The notes under the pieces are model-generated. The model was not told the DNA's origin, made no database searches, and saw only the letters and a program-made list of their open reading frames with translations. Of a DNA stretch of 64,000 nucleotides, positions 46,732 through 54,648 are shown piece after piece. Source of the DNA: Meandrina meandrites (Eukaryota; Cnidaria; Anthozoa; Scleractinia; Meandrinidae); contig OY855916.1 of assembly GCA_963693305.1 (NCBI GenBank), forward strand, positions 4,890,001-4,954,000. The letters are read 5' to 3'. How positions within the stretch are numbered: position 1 is the stretch's first letter; every line of letters begins with the position of its first letter. The position numbers were made by a program, and so were the translations under genes.

Positions 46732-47001
46732 AGTAGTATAGTCGGAGTCAAACGAATACCACCTCGGGTGCACCCACCTAATTTTGCCTCTTTCCTAAGG
46801 TTAACACTAAGGATTTTCAACTTACCTCGCTCACAAAGCTCGCTCGGTAAGTTGAAAACTTAGTGTTAACCTTAGGAAAGAGGCAAAGGTGGGTGCTGCT
46901 CGGTAGTATTCGTTTGACTCCGACTATACTACTTAGGAAAAACCGCAAAAACAGAGAAACAACTTTACAACAAAGGGCGGCGGGACAAGCAATTAGAGGA
47001 A
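46732..47001. repeat. left terminal inverted repeat (270 bp)
   Basis: It starts AGTAGTATAGTCGGAGTC and ends AAGCAATTAGAGGAA. The outer 202 bases (46732-46933) form an imperfect palindrome that begins and ends with the same sequence in inverse, centred near CTCACAAAGCTCG. The inner 68 bases are unique to the repeat. For protein-primed elements the extreme end is the replication origin. Confidence 0.92.
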
Positions 47002-47022
47002 CGCAACAGTCATGTAAAACAA

Positions 47023-47415
47023 ATGGGACGAGGAAGAAAAGGAATTCTCAACCAAAGCCGCAAAAAAACCAAAACCCCTAAAGGCAGGTTGAATACCCAA
47101 CATACATTATTTATCGCAGAACCAGAGAAAGGACAAATTATAGACCCGCCAATACAGATTTCAGAACAGCTGCTCACAACAATGAAAAAAATGAGCCCAC
47201 AAGATTTAAAGAACTCGCTAATCACACAGCAAGAAGAAGAGGAAGAAGTGGAAATATGTGAATTAACAGATCTGGAGGAGTTCGTTTTGACAGGACCAGG
47301 AGAACCAGTTTATGAAACACCGATTATGACTTCACAGCTCTGCGGCAGAATAATGTCGAATGAGTTTAGCGAGGTCCAGGTGGAGTACATATTAAAGAAA
47401 AGTTTGGGCTTTTAG
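47023..47415 (+). CDS. small charged protein, function unknown
   Basis: A 130-residue protein. The N-terminus is strongly basic (GRGRKGILNQSRKKTKT), the middle has a polar helix, and an acidic patch (QQEEEEEVEICELTDLEEF) follows. No domain is recognised. The ATG at 47023 is the first usable one; an ATG at 47012 is followed at once by TAA. It is the first gene inside the left terminal repeat and lacks the TATATA start motif seen before most genes here. A DNA-binding or regulatory role would suit the charge pattern, but that is a guess. Its stop lies 33 bases before the next gene, so the two may share a transcript. Confidence 0.7.
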   Translation: MGRGRKGILNQSRKKTKTPKGRLNTQHTLFIAEPEKGQIIDPPIQISEQLLTTMKKMSPQDLKNSLITQQEEEEEVEICELTDLEEFVLTGPGEPVYETPIMTSQLCGRIMSNEFSEVQVEYILKKSLGF

Positions 47416-47448
47416 AGGAAAAAGCTAATTAATAAAAAGTTGAAAGCG

Positions 47449-47802
47449 ATGGCAGAAGCAGCAATACAAGAATTCACACCCGAGCAAAAAAAGCTATTCA
47501 ACCAAAAGCTGAAAAAGTTGGAAGAAGAGATAGAAAAGTACCAAGAAGCCACGCACATAGAGTTCGAAGGGCGGAAAATCAGGAAAACGTTGACCCAGCG
47601 CATCCCGTGGACAAAGGAAGAGTGGGAAAAATACCAGCGGGATAAAAAGGCCCACGACAATAAAAAACTAAACAGCTTCATAGACAAAGTTTTCTTCGAA
47701 GACGGCGCGCTGCAAATGCCGCCGCCAAAGCCAAAAGAAAAAAAGGGAATAATAAACCTAAAAGAAATAAAAAACAACAGGACAAAGCAGCGAGCTAAAT
47801 AG
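47449..47802 (+). CDS. coiled-coil-like charged protein, function unknown
   Basis: 117 residues from the ATG at 47449 (upstream codons in frame include only a TTG). The first half, IQEFTPEQKKLFNQKLKKLE onward, is a charged helix likely to form a coiled coil. There follow PWTKEEWEKYQRDKKAHDNK, KLNSFIDKVFFEDGALQ and a Pro/Lys-rich tail. No known family. The KLNSFIDKVFFEDGALQ segment is repeated immediately downstream in a relict frame at 47792-47860, showing that a paralogue once stood beside it. It lies between two other small genes in the left accessory cluster. Confidence 0.7.
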   Translation: MAEAAIQEFTPEQKKLFNQKLKKLEEEIEKYQEATHIEFEGRKIRKTLTQRIPWTKEEWEKYQRDKKAHDNKKLNSFIDKVFFEDGALQMPPPKPKEKKGIINLKEIKNNRTKQRAK

Positions 47803-47860
47803 CTTCATAGATAAAGTATTCTTCGAAGACGGGGCGCTACAATTAGAGAATCACGCATAA
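47792..47860 (+). pseudogene. relict 3' tail of a paralogue of the preceding gene
   Basis: In frame from GAG at 47792 to TAA at 47860 the codons read ELNSFIDKVFFEDGALQLE and then NHA. The stretch parallels 47666-47716, and most base differences are silent (AAC/AAT, GAC/GAT, GTT/GTA, GGC/GGG, CTG/CTA). That pattern implies the duplicate was a working gene before most of it was lost. It overlaps the stop of the upstream gene by 11 bases. Confidence 0.7.
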
Positions 47861-47871
47861 GGTGTATAAAC

Positions 47872-48288
47872 ATGGCAGACACATTAGAATTAATAAAAGC
47901 ACTTCCACAAGAACTTCGAGAAAAAATCTGCAACGAGTATATTGTAATAAAACTCTGGCAGCGTAAAATGCTTGGCTGGGACGATGCCAGAAAAGAGATA
48001 AATAAAGGGTATACTTCAATGAAGCTCAAACAGCGTAAAACTCTTGGCTGGGATGAAGTTCATGCTGCAATTTATGAAGCGCCATTTTGCGATCACAATA
48101 AACAAATTGTAAGGGTCTTGTTTTGTTATAAATGTGACAGAAGCAGATGTTCGCGAAATGGTCTCTGTAATCTGTGTATTAGAAATGGATTCAGACACTA
48201 TCTCGGCTATCCCATTTTTGATGAAAATGATTATGATGAGTGCTTCAAGAGATCTTTCTCCTCAAAATGGAGAGGAGTCTTTGCGTGA
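47872..48288 (+). CDS. F-box-like / cysteine-rich accessory protein
   Basis: 138 residues. The N-terminus, TLELIKALPQELREKICNEY, resembles an F-box-like helix pair of the kind seen in large DNA viruses, though it is short. Two tandem repeats follow (VIKLWQRKMLGWDDARKEI and SMKLKQRKTLGWDEVHAAI), then a cysteine-rich stretch CYKCDRSRCSRNGLCNLC that could bind zinc. If the F-box reading is right it would recruit a host ubiquitin ligase, but this is inference. TATAAA lies at 47865-47870, two bases before the ATG. The fibre gene ends 31 bases away in convergent orientation. Confidence 0.7.
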   Translation: MADTLELIKALPQELREKICNEYIVIKLWQRKMLGWDDARKEINKGYTSMKLKQRKTLGWDEVHAAIYEAPFCDHNKQIVRVLFCYKCDRSRCSRNGLCNLCIRNGFRHYLGYPIFDENDYDECFKRSFSSKWRGVFA

Positions 48289-48319
48289 TATTTCTGAGAA
48301 GAAGAGCGTGTCAGCAAAC

Positions 48320-49942
48320 TTACCTCTTAAAAGAAAAATCGTCTATTAAAATTAAACTTACTAATATACGTTTTGTATTAGATAGACCTCTATCTCCGTG
48401 GTCGTGTTGAGATAAATAAACCGCAAAATAGTCTCCCGGATTTATTTGTTTTCTTTCACCGCCATAACGGGGCTCCGCATATTGGTATTTTAAACCACTA
48501 GCATTACGTACGCTTGTAAATGGGCTGCCACTATCAAAACCTCTAGGTAAAGTAAAATTAAAACCTATTCTTTCATAAGTTCTAGAGGCACCCTTTTGTT
48601 CTATAATTAAAGTTGAGATACCGTCGAGTAAGCAAGGAAATGGCGCCATCACACGAATGTTACTGCCGAATTTAACAAAAGTTCTATTACCAGTAACATT
48701 TTCATCGGATTTCCATTCGCCAGTTATTATTATTCTAGGTTGCAAATTTTTTATCGCATGACCACTTAGATCTAAATCTTTTTGTAACCTGATTGTATCG
48801 TTGTCTATTTTGTACCCTCGATCATAATTTTTTATTTGAAAGCCGTTCATATCTAAATTTGTTTGTAGAGTAAAATCACCGGAGGAATCGAGAAAGAAAA
48901 CATCATCATAAATAATTCCGTCTATATCTGATTGATACCCCTTTACACCGTAAATGATTAAAGCGGCCTTTTCACTAGCTGCCGAACCATCATAACCTGG
49001 ATTTAAAATGTCAAAATAGATAGTGTCGTCATTCTTATCTTTTGATTTGTAAGTATTAAAAATGATCCTTATATACGGAGGGTCATGGGTGGCAAAGCGT
49101 TTGGTGTGGTAGGTAATAGTACTGGAGGCCAACTTGTTTAAAGGGTTAAGAAACCAGTTTTGATCGTTTTTGTTTTTAGGGTAAAAGAACTCAACACATA
49201 TAGTGTACTCTCCTTCTTTTAGAGGTGTTTTAGTCAACGCCAAACGCGAGTTGAAAGAATTGTCACTTGTTTTTATAATGTTAAAAGTGTAAGCCTTTTT
49301 ATTGACACTGTGAAGGTTGGATGTAAAGTCTTCAACGGTAACAGAAGAAATATTGTTTACAGCTGAAACACCAACCCTTTGGGTTAAAAAACCTAAGTCA
49401 TTCTTTTTATGAGCGTGCCCAGTTGTAATTGCAGAGGAGCCCACATATTTTTTCATTGAAGTGAGATTGACAGCATCTTGATCGCCGACAGGATTTGCGA
49501 GCTGTTTGATTGCATGGTCGTTCATGACAATGTCACCAGTAACGCTAGCTGATGATACATCCCCACTATCACCCTTATCACCTTTTGCACCTTTTGGTCC
49601 AATAGCGCCTCTCGAACCCGCAGGTCCAGTAGCTCCAGTGGGTCCCGCAGGTCCTGTAGCTCCAGTTGGTCCGGTTGGCCCAGTAGCTCCAGCAGGTCCG
49701 GTAGGTCCGGTTCGCCCTTGTGGACCTCTTTCGCCTTTTAATCCTTTTTCTCCAGCATCACCTTTATCTCCTTTAGGACCTTGTGGGCCAGTATCGCCCT
49801 TATCCCCTTTTTCACCTTTAGGGCCACGCGCTCCAGTTGCGCCAGTTGGACCAGCAGGACCAGCAGGGCCAGCTTGCCCTCGGATTGAAGTAGACTCTTC
49901 ATGTGTTTGAGTTGCACCCGTCGCACCGTTAAGAAACCCCAT
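48320..49942 (-). CDS. collagen-like fibre protein
   Basis: 540 residues. After a short head (residues 1-20) come about 36 uninterrupted Gly-X-Y triplets (residues 22-130), rich in [10 protein letters not shown] and GEKGDKGD, which in other viruses and phages fold as a collagen-like triple helix. Two segments of the type seen in phage tail-fibre shafts follow: [20 protein letters not shown] then AVNL (about 138-160) and [12 protein letters not shown] / [13 protein letters not shown] (about 365-405). The C-terminal 130 residues look globular and could be the receptor-binding head. Likely a trimeric virion spike, analogous to an adenovirus fibre; that role is inferred. The gene starts with TATATA at 49946-49951, three bases from the ATG, and this motif overlaps the stop of the ATPase gene, so the two minus-strand genes are separately started but abutting. 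Confidence 0.85.
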   Translation of the reverse strand: MGFLNGATGATQTHEESTSIRGQAGPAGPAGPTGATGARGPKGEKGDKGDTGPQGPKGDKGDAGEKGLKGERGPQGRTGPTGPAGATGPTGPTGATGPAGPTGATGPAGSRGAIGPKGAKGDKGDSGDVSSASVTGDIVMNDHAIKQLANPVGDQDAVNLTSMKKYVGSSAITTGHAHKKNDLGFLTQRVGVSAVNNISSVTVEDFTSNLHSVNKKAYTFNIIKTSDNSFNSRLALTKTPLKEGEYTICVEFFYPKNKNDQNWFLNPLNKLASSTITYHTKRFATHDPPYIRIIFNTYKSKDKNDDTIYFDILNPGYDGSAASEKAALIIYGVKGYQSDIDGIIYDDVFFLDSSGDFTLQTNLDMNGFQIKNYDRGYKIDNDTIRLQKDLDLSGHAIKNLQPRIIITGEWKSDENVTGNRTFVKFGSNIRVMAPFPCLLDGISTLIIEQKGASRTYERIGFNFTLPRGFDSGSPFTSVRNASGLKYQYAEPRYGGERKQINPGDYFAVYLSQHDHGDRGLSNTKRILVSLILIDDFSFKR

Positions 49943-49944
49943 CT

Positions 49945-50577
49945 CTATATATTTTCGTCAAAATTTTTTAGAGTTTGTTTTTTTGGTTTGTCGTGGTATA
50001 AAAAAGAATATTTAGCATCGGTAGCCCTTTCAAGCAGCGCTCTGTCAATTCCCAATTCATCGGCAATACGGTTATTTTCTCTGGGAAGAAAGTTGAAAAT
50101 GCAAAAGTGGCTACAATTATCTCGGATGTTTTTGGGGACCTTAAAATAGCTTTGAGAAAGATAAATGACGCTGCAATTGCGGTGGCGACCGTTGATAAAA
50201 TAATCGATAATGTCGTTTTGGTTGCTTTCACAAACCATGTCATCGAAAATTACAATCTTTTGATTGTCAGTGGACAGCGTTTCCAAAGGGATAACATCGT
50301 TGGCGGCTTCAATAACATTATAGTCAGCCACAGGATTGACTCTTTTATCGAAATCATCAAGCATATATTGGTACTTGTCCTGATGCAGGTTCTTAGCGCA
50401 AAGGTAAATTTTGTCGTAGACCAACAGCCTGTAAAGCATATGCATGAGAATATTTGTCTTACCAGAGTTGCTCGGCCCGCAAATAAGCATCCGAAAGGTA
50501 TCTGCTGGCATACAATGGTGACCTTGCTTGTAATTACTTTTTGTAGTCAAACTGGGATCGTAATTGGGAATTTTCAT
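49945..50577 (-). CDS. A32/FtsK-HerA-type DNA-packaging ATPase
   Basis: 210 residues. Walker A GPSNSGKT lies at residues 34-41 and Walker B IVIFDD at 108-113, followed by [17 protein letters not shown], the sensor-like region typical of this family. These ATPases drive double-stranded DNA into preformed capsids. Length is normal for Polintons (about 200-250). It is divergently paired with the proline-rich gene; 28 bases separate the start codons and hold one TATATATA stretch (50588-50595). The last codons and TAG stop merge with the fibre promoter motif. Confidence 0.92.
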   Translation of the reverse strand: MKIPNYDPSLTTKSNYKQGHHCMPADTFRMLICGPSNSGKTNILMHMLYRLLVYDKIYLCAKNLHQDKYQYMLDDFDKRVNPVADYNVIEAANDVIPLETLSTDNQKIVIFDDMVCESNQNDIIDYFINGRHRNCSVIYLSQSYFKVPKNIRDNCSHFCIFNFLPRENNRIADELGIDRALLERATDAKYSFLYHDKPKKQTLKNFDENI

Positions 50578-50587
50578 TTTTTTCTGT

Positions 50588-50595
50588 TATATATA
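50588..50595. promoter_or_regulatory. shared TATATATA motif between divergent genes
   Basis: This palindromic run is the only promoter-like motif in the 28 bases between the ATPase start (50577, minus) and the proline-rich gene start (50606, plus). It belongs to the TATATA family found before most genes of the element and would serve both directions. Confidence 0.6.
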
Positions 50596-50605
50596 CGGCA
50601 AAAAT

Positions 50606-51529
50606 ATGTCCATGAAGAAGTGGCAAAAACTTGTCAGCGAAAAGGCTGAAGTTGAGCAGCAGAACGACAAAATCCTCGCGGTGATAAAAAATACCAAAAT
50701 CAATAAAGGGTTTGGCCAGCTATCAGGTGAGGATTTGTTCAAACCTATCACATCGCGGCTTGACAAACTCCAAGTAGGGACGGCACCAAAAGAAGAGAAA
50801 GAAGAGGTTCCAGACTATGGTATGGATGAGTTTGATTTAAACAACCCCTTCGACGGAGATTTTAACCCGGATGCGGAAACTCCACCTCCAACACCATCAC
50901 CATCACCTACACCATCACCAACACCATCACCATCACCAACATCATCACCACCACTATCACCTACATCAACACCGTTACCACCTTTGGCTGAAGAGGAAGA
51001 AATGGAATTAATGGAAGAAATGGAAGAAGAGCAACCAAGTACAAGTGGGGTAAAACCCCAACCAAGTAAATGGGGGCCACCACAAGAACCGGGTATCAAG
51101 GGATCAGAGTCGGTTGACCTGCAGACACTGAGCAGCATGTTAACAAAAAATAAAGACAACCCTGACTATGTTGTAAAAAGCCCAAAATCAAAATTCCGCG
51201 GCTACACATTGGCAGACATAAAAAAGGCAAGAGATGAAATTCTTGACAGGAGAAAAGGGAATAAACAGCCTTCAGTAAGGTTACCCCACACCCAGGATGA
51301 TGAACCCGACTGGGAACAGGAACCCGAAAGAGAAAGAGAAATGGAAGGAAGCGGAAGTGTTGATCCAAACGCTTTGGTTGAAAGGCTATACTTAAGCTTG
51401 GCGTCTATACAGGCGGGCAACACTTCACTGAAGCTGAAAAAACAGGTCCAGCAGATGTTAGGGTTGCTGGTAAAGCTAAAGGAAATAACACAAAAAGAAG
51501 CCCACAAAATTTTGGGAAGTATTATATAA
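50606..51529 (+). CDS. proline-rich protein, possible virion component
   Basis: 307 residues from ATG 50606 (a second in-frame ATG is at 50612; upstream in-frame codons lack ATG). Layout: a helical N-terminus (KKWQKLVSEKAEVEQQNDK), an acidic stretch, a Pro/Ser/Thr tract of about 35 residues (TPSPSPTPSPTPSPSPTSSP), an EEEEMELMEEMEEEQ acidic patch, a basic middle and a C-terminal helix (about 265-305). No recognised domain. Its place between the ATPase and the penton gene is that of virion-associated genes of unknown function in other Polintons. The stop TAA is part of the TATATAA motif of the next gene. Confidence 0.75.
   Translation: MSMKKWQKLVSEKAEVEQQNDKILAVIKNTKINKGFGQLSGEDLFKPITSRLDKLQVGTAPKEEKEEVPDYGMDEFDLNNPFDGDFNPDAETPPPTPSPSPTPSPTPSPSPTSSPPLSPTSTPLPPLAEEEEMELMEEMEEEQPSTSGVKPQPSKWGPPQEPGIKGSESVDLQTLSSMLTKNKDNPDYVVKSPKSKFRGYTLADIKKARDEILDRRKGNKQPSVRLPHTQDDEPDWEQEPEREREMEGSGSVDPNALVERLYLSLASIQAGNTSLKLKKQVQQMLGLLVKLKEITQKEAHKILGSII
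51523..51529 (+). promoter_or_regulatory. TATATAA motif overlapping a stop codon
   Basis: TATATAA precedes the penton-gene ATG (51532) by two bases. Its last three bases are the TAA stop of the proline-rich gene, so the motif is kept although it is coding. Confidence 0.55.
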
Positions 51530-51531
51530 GC

Positions 51532-52317
51532 ATGTCAACCCATTTTCATTTCAACCTGTTGCTCGACTCGCAGCTGGCCAAACAAAACAACGCCAACAGC
51601 AAGTCACATGACTTCACAATTAAGTTTGACCCGCCAATCGCTTTAGATCCCTCCAAATCATACAAGGCGGCGTTAAATGAGCTGGTATCTATGACCTATT
51701 CGTGGTACAACATCGCGAAACTGTACAACAACAACAAATTCAAATGGCGGAAAAAAACAGAGGAATGGAAAACCGTGACAATTCCGGATGGAATGTATGA
51801 TTACACAGGCCTCAACACCACCATTCAGTCACAAATCGGAAGAGTGGATCCCAAGGATGAAAAATCGCAGTTTATTTTCCAGCTGTATTTTCACACCACA
51901 ACGTATCGGGCGGTCATTTTGTTGCAGGACGGCTACGAGCTTGATCTAACAGAAGGTGAATTTGCGCCGTTGCTGGGTTTTTACAAGAAAACAATAGACA
52001 GGGCGAACAACAGGAGCGACCTCGTCCCAAATATAACAAGAGGCGTCGACTGGATCTATATCCATTGCGATCTCATCACAAGGGCTGTGGACAACATCGG
52101 GGGCGACGTTATGTTTTCTTTTTCAACCGCTGAACTCTCCGTCAGCTACCCCTTTTCAAAAGAGCCCCACCGCCTCTTGTGGCACCCGGTGAACAAAAAT
52201 AGAATCAATGCGATAAATATCAAAATCACGGACGGGCGCAACAACATTATAGATCTGAATGACCAAGACGTGGCTTTAAGTATTATCATTGAAGAAGAAA
52301 CACCTAAGCGCAACTGA
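51532..52317 (+). CDS. minor capsid (penton-like) protein
   Basis: 261 residues. N-terminal LLLDSQLAKQNNANSKSHDF followed by TIKFDPPIALDPSKSYKAAL and mostly beta-strand sequence fits the Polinton PY protein, a single-jelly-roll penton located at capsid five-fold vertices. The length (about 250-300) and gene order (penton a little before the major capsid gene) are as in other Polintons. TNxIQSQI-like and LLGFYKKTI-type segments are also usual in this family. I rely on overall pattern and context rather than a single diagnostic motif. Confidence 0.75.
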   Translation: MSTHFHFNLLLDSQLAKQNNANSKSHDFTIKFDPPIALDPSKSYKAALNELVSMTYSWYNIAKLYNNNKFKWRKKTEEWKTVTIPDGMYDYTGLNTTIQSQIGRVDPKDEKSQFIFQLYFHTTTYRAVILLQDGYELDLTEGEFAPLLGFYKKTIDRANNRSDLVPNITRGVDWIYIHCDLITRAVDNIGGDVMFSFSTAELSVSYPFSKEPHRLLWHPVNKNRINAINIKITDGRNNIIDLNDQDVALSIIIEEETPKRN

Positions 52318-52357
52318 AAATAATTTACACATAAATAATTTACACATAAGTATAATA

Positions 52358-52855
52358 ATGAATCATCCGAGCGAGTGGGCGAGATATTATGACGCGCCAA
52401 ACGGAACATATAGATACAGACACAAAGGTACGGGGGTTGTTAGAGACACCTTGATGAATATAGGAAAGCGGTTCAAAAACCAAGTCACCCGTCAGACGTT
52501 GGAGAAGGCTGTAAATAAAGCCTCAAAGCAAATGCTTAAAAAAGCCGCAGAAAAAGCAGAAGAAAAAGCGGCTGACAAGATACAAGCGGTTTTGCGAAAT
52601 AGCAACTCAGTTGCTGCCCCACACCCCCAAGGTAAAAAGACTCCAAGTGTAAAACCAAAGAGTAAAAAGACTCCAACTGTAAAACCTAAGGGTAAACAGA
52701 AACTTAGTACAGAGTCGAAACAGAAACTGAAGAAGATGCTAAACCCTGGGGTAGCAACTCAGTTAAGCGGGGATTCACGGAAAAAGTTGCAACAGATTTT
52801 AAACGCGGGTCGGGCTGCAAGGATGAAAGTAAACCAATTGATAGCAGAAAATTAA
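52358..52855 (+). CDS. basic DNA-condensing-type protein
   Basis: 165 residues from ATG 52358; the longer open frame upstream has only TTG. After NHPSEWARYYDAPNGTYRYR comes a long alanine/lysine helix (KAVNKASKQMLKKAAEKAEE), then a Lys/Pro/Thr repeat (KKTPSVKPKSKKTPTVKPKG) and a basic C-terminus. Such proteins are candidates for genome-binding core proteins like the basic core proteins of adenoviruses; function is inferred from charge and from lying between penton and major capsid genes. TATAATA stands just before the start. Two copies of the TAGCAACTCAGTT palindromic sequence lie inside the coding region at 52600 and 52751. Confidence 0.7.
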   Translation: MNHPSEWARYYDAPNGTYRYRHKGTGVVRDTLMNIGKRFKNQVTRQTLEKAVNKASKQMLKKAAEKAEEKAADKIQAVLRNSNSVAAPHPQGKKTPSVKPKSKKTPTVKPKGKQKLSTESKQKLKKMLNPGVATQLSGDSRKKLQQILNAGRAARMKVNQLIAEN

Positions 52856-52888
52856 AATAATTTTTTAGAAAGATATATAGGCCGCAAG

Positions 52889-54160
52889 ATGTTCAGAAGC
52901 CACAGGCATTTGGAAAAAACAGAGTATGTTCGTATCATGTTAGACAAACCGATCACTATCCCGGGAAACAATCAGCACCAGGTAAAGACAAACTATAAAT
53001 TCACACTCACCGACCGAGACAACTGGTATGACTGGTATAACGCCTACTTCCGGGCTGATTTCACTTTCGAGGCAACCGCAAATGGTGCGCTAGTTGCAGC
53101 AGACACCCGATCGGCGCCCATTAACGGCTCGTTTTCATTGATAAACAAACTTGTGTTGAAATCAGCAGGCAAAAACATTTACAACGTAGACAACATTCAC
53201 AAGCTCATATTTATCAAAAACTTGTTGGACTTTTCAGATGACTATGCGAGGAGCGCGGCAAAAAATCAGTTTTGGTATTTGGACACAACGGGTAGCGTTG
53301 TAACAGCCGCCGCTGCCACCAACCAAGGAATCAGAGCAAGGGGCTTGCTTGCCCTCGGCGACCCCCAAAAAACGGTTGAAACCCTCATTCCGCTTAACAG
53401 GTACTCATTCTTCGAAGAGCTGAATGACAAGCTTCTCCCCCCCATGCAGATTGAGCTTGAAATTGAGCTACAATCGGATGCAGAGCTGATTTGGCAAAAC
53501 GATGGCACCGACCGCAGAATAGTGGTGAGAAACTTCGAGCTGTGGGTTCCATTGCTGCGTTTCACCAGCGAAGGACAAAAGCTCGCAAATGAAAACTTTT
53601 TGAAACCTCAGAAATGGACGTACCTGAATGAAATGATCCAGCCCAGCAGCAGCCGGCGTGACGCTTTCGGACAGTGGCAGATAAATCCCGGCGTAAAGGA
53701 TGCAAAACATGTTTTCATTTTCATTCAACGGTCGGCGAAGAAGGACGCCTTGACAGAAAACCCCTACTTCTTTGACACCTTTGACATTGATGGAGACAAT
53801 TCAGCCAAGCTAGCGACCTGCCGGCTGCAGTACGGCTCTTCACAGTTCTATCCAGAGCTGGACTACGACGAAAACTTCAAACTGCGCATTCTCAATGACT
53901 TGATGAACTACCGGTACCGCAAAAACGACTACAACACCGGTGTTCAGCTTCAGCCCAACAACTTCAAGGATTTATACCCAGTACTTTATTTCGACCTACG
54001 CGAAAACAAGGATAACATGACCAACGACCCGAAGCAGATGGTTTTTCACTACAGGCTCAACGAGGCGGCCAACGCGCATGACTACACCATTTATGCAGGA
54101 ATTTTGTACGAGTCCGAATTTGCTCTCAGGCAGGTGGGTAATGAGCTGGTTATGGGTTAA
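52889..54160 (+). CDS. major capsid protein (double jelly-roll)
   Basis: 423 residues. ITIPGNNQHQVKTNYKFTLT, then DNWYDWYNAYFRADFTFEA, INGSFSLINKLVLKSAGK and a dense beta pattern follow the start of known Polinton/adintovirus major capsid proteins (PX), two vertical jelly-rolls that form pseudo-hexameric capsomers. The C-terminal half has FELWVPLLRFTSEGQKL and YPVLYFDLRENKDN. It is somewhat shorter than many (450-650). TATATA at 52874-52879, nine bases before the ATG, is part of the element-wide motif. Directly upstream of the packaging/maturation block. Confidence 0.8.
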   Translation: MFRSHRHLEKTEYVRIMLDKPITIPGNNQHQVKTNYKFTLTDRDNWYDWYNAYFRADFTFEATANGALVAADTRSAPINGSFSLINKLVLKSAGKNIYNVDNIHKLIFIKNLLDFSDDYARSAAKNQFWYLDTTGSVVTAAAATNQGIRARGLLALGDPQKTVETLIPLNRYSFFEELNDKLLPPMQIELEIELQSDAELIWQNDGTDRRIVVRNFELWVPLLRFTSEGQKLANENFLKPQKWTYLNEMIQPSSSRRDAFGQWQINPGVKDAKHVFIFIQRSAKKDALTENPYFFDTFDIDGDNSAKLATCRLQYGSSQFYPELDYDENFKLRILNDLMNYRYRKNDYNTGVQLQPNNFKDLYPVLYFDLRENKDNMTNDPKQMVFHYRLNEAANAHDYTIYAGILYESEFALRQVGNELVMG

Positions 54161-54249
54161 TGACTCAGAATTTATTTAGCATAACAAAGTTAATGTGTAG
54201 CAACTTTGTAGCAAATGAAAGTAAAATAATTTTGTATGAAATATAAGAG

Positions 54250-54648
54250 ATGACGACTTACTATCCGCACAAGATTTCACTTTCAGATGGGCAGAAGGTA
54301 AACCTCGCGCGAGCTTTTGGGCGAGGAGAAGCAGTTACACTCAGATTTAAAAATGAGGCTATAACCGGCGGTAGCGACACTTTGCACTTGACCGCCAGGC
54401 AGATCAAAAAAATAGAGCGCGCTATCAAAAACAAAACGGGTGTGGACATAGACATGAGCAAGACACAAATCAGACGTGTGCGCAACGCTATCAAAGTGGA
54501 CAACGCTATCAAAAAGAAAACAGGATCAGGCATGCAGGTAAAACCTCCAACAGGTGGAAAGGGTATGCGCATCAACCCTCCGCCATATATGCGCCCGCCA
54601 CCATTTATTGGTTCTTGGGGTGACCAAAAAAAAGCCCGCCTTCGTTGA
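54250..54648 (+). CDS. basic pX-like protein preceding the protease
   Basis: 132 residues. A beta-like start (TTYYPHKISLSDGQKVNLAR) is followed by VTLRFKNEAITGGSDTLHLT, the basic segments RQIKKIERAIKNKTGVDIDM and RVRNAIKVDNAIKKKTGSG, and a glycine/proline-rich end. Small proteins of this LSxGQ / LT-x-Q-I-KK type occur next to capsid genes in Polintons, but no biochemical role is known. ATATAAGAG lies just before the ATG. The gene ends at TGA 54646-54648, six codons after an A8 run (54625-54632); beyond that run the protease sequence continues in the +1 frame. Confidence 0.7.
   Translation: MTTYYPHKISLSDGQKVNLARAFGRGEAVTLRFKNEAITGGSDTLHLTARQIKKIERAIKNKTGVDIDMSKTQIRRVRNAIKVDNAIKKKTGSGMQVKPPTGGKGMRINPPPYMRPPPFIGSWGDQKKARLR

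Noticed and set aside
49506..49910. Plus-strand open frame rich in PxGP opposite the fibre gene
   Set aside because: It is the antisense reading of the Gly-X-Y repeat; the minus strand has the full-length gene and start motif.
50815..51159. Minus-strand Asp/Gly/Ser-rich frame
   Set aside because: Mirror of the Pro/Ser/Thr tract in the plus-strand gene.
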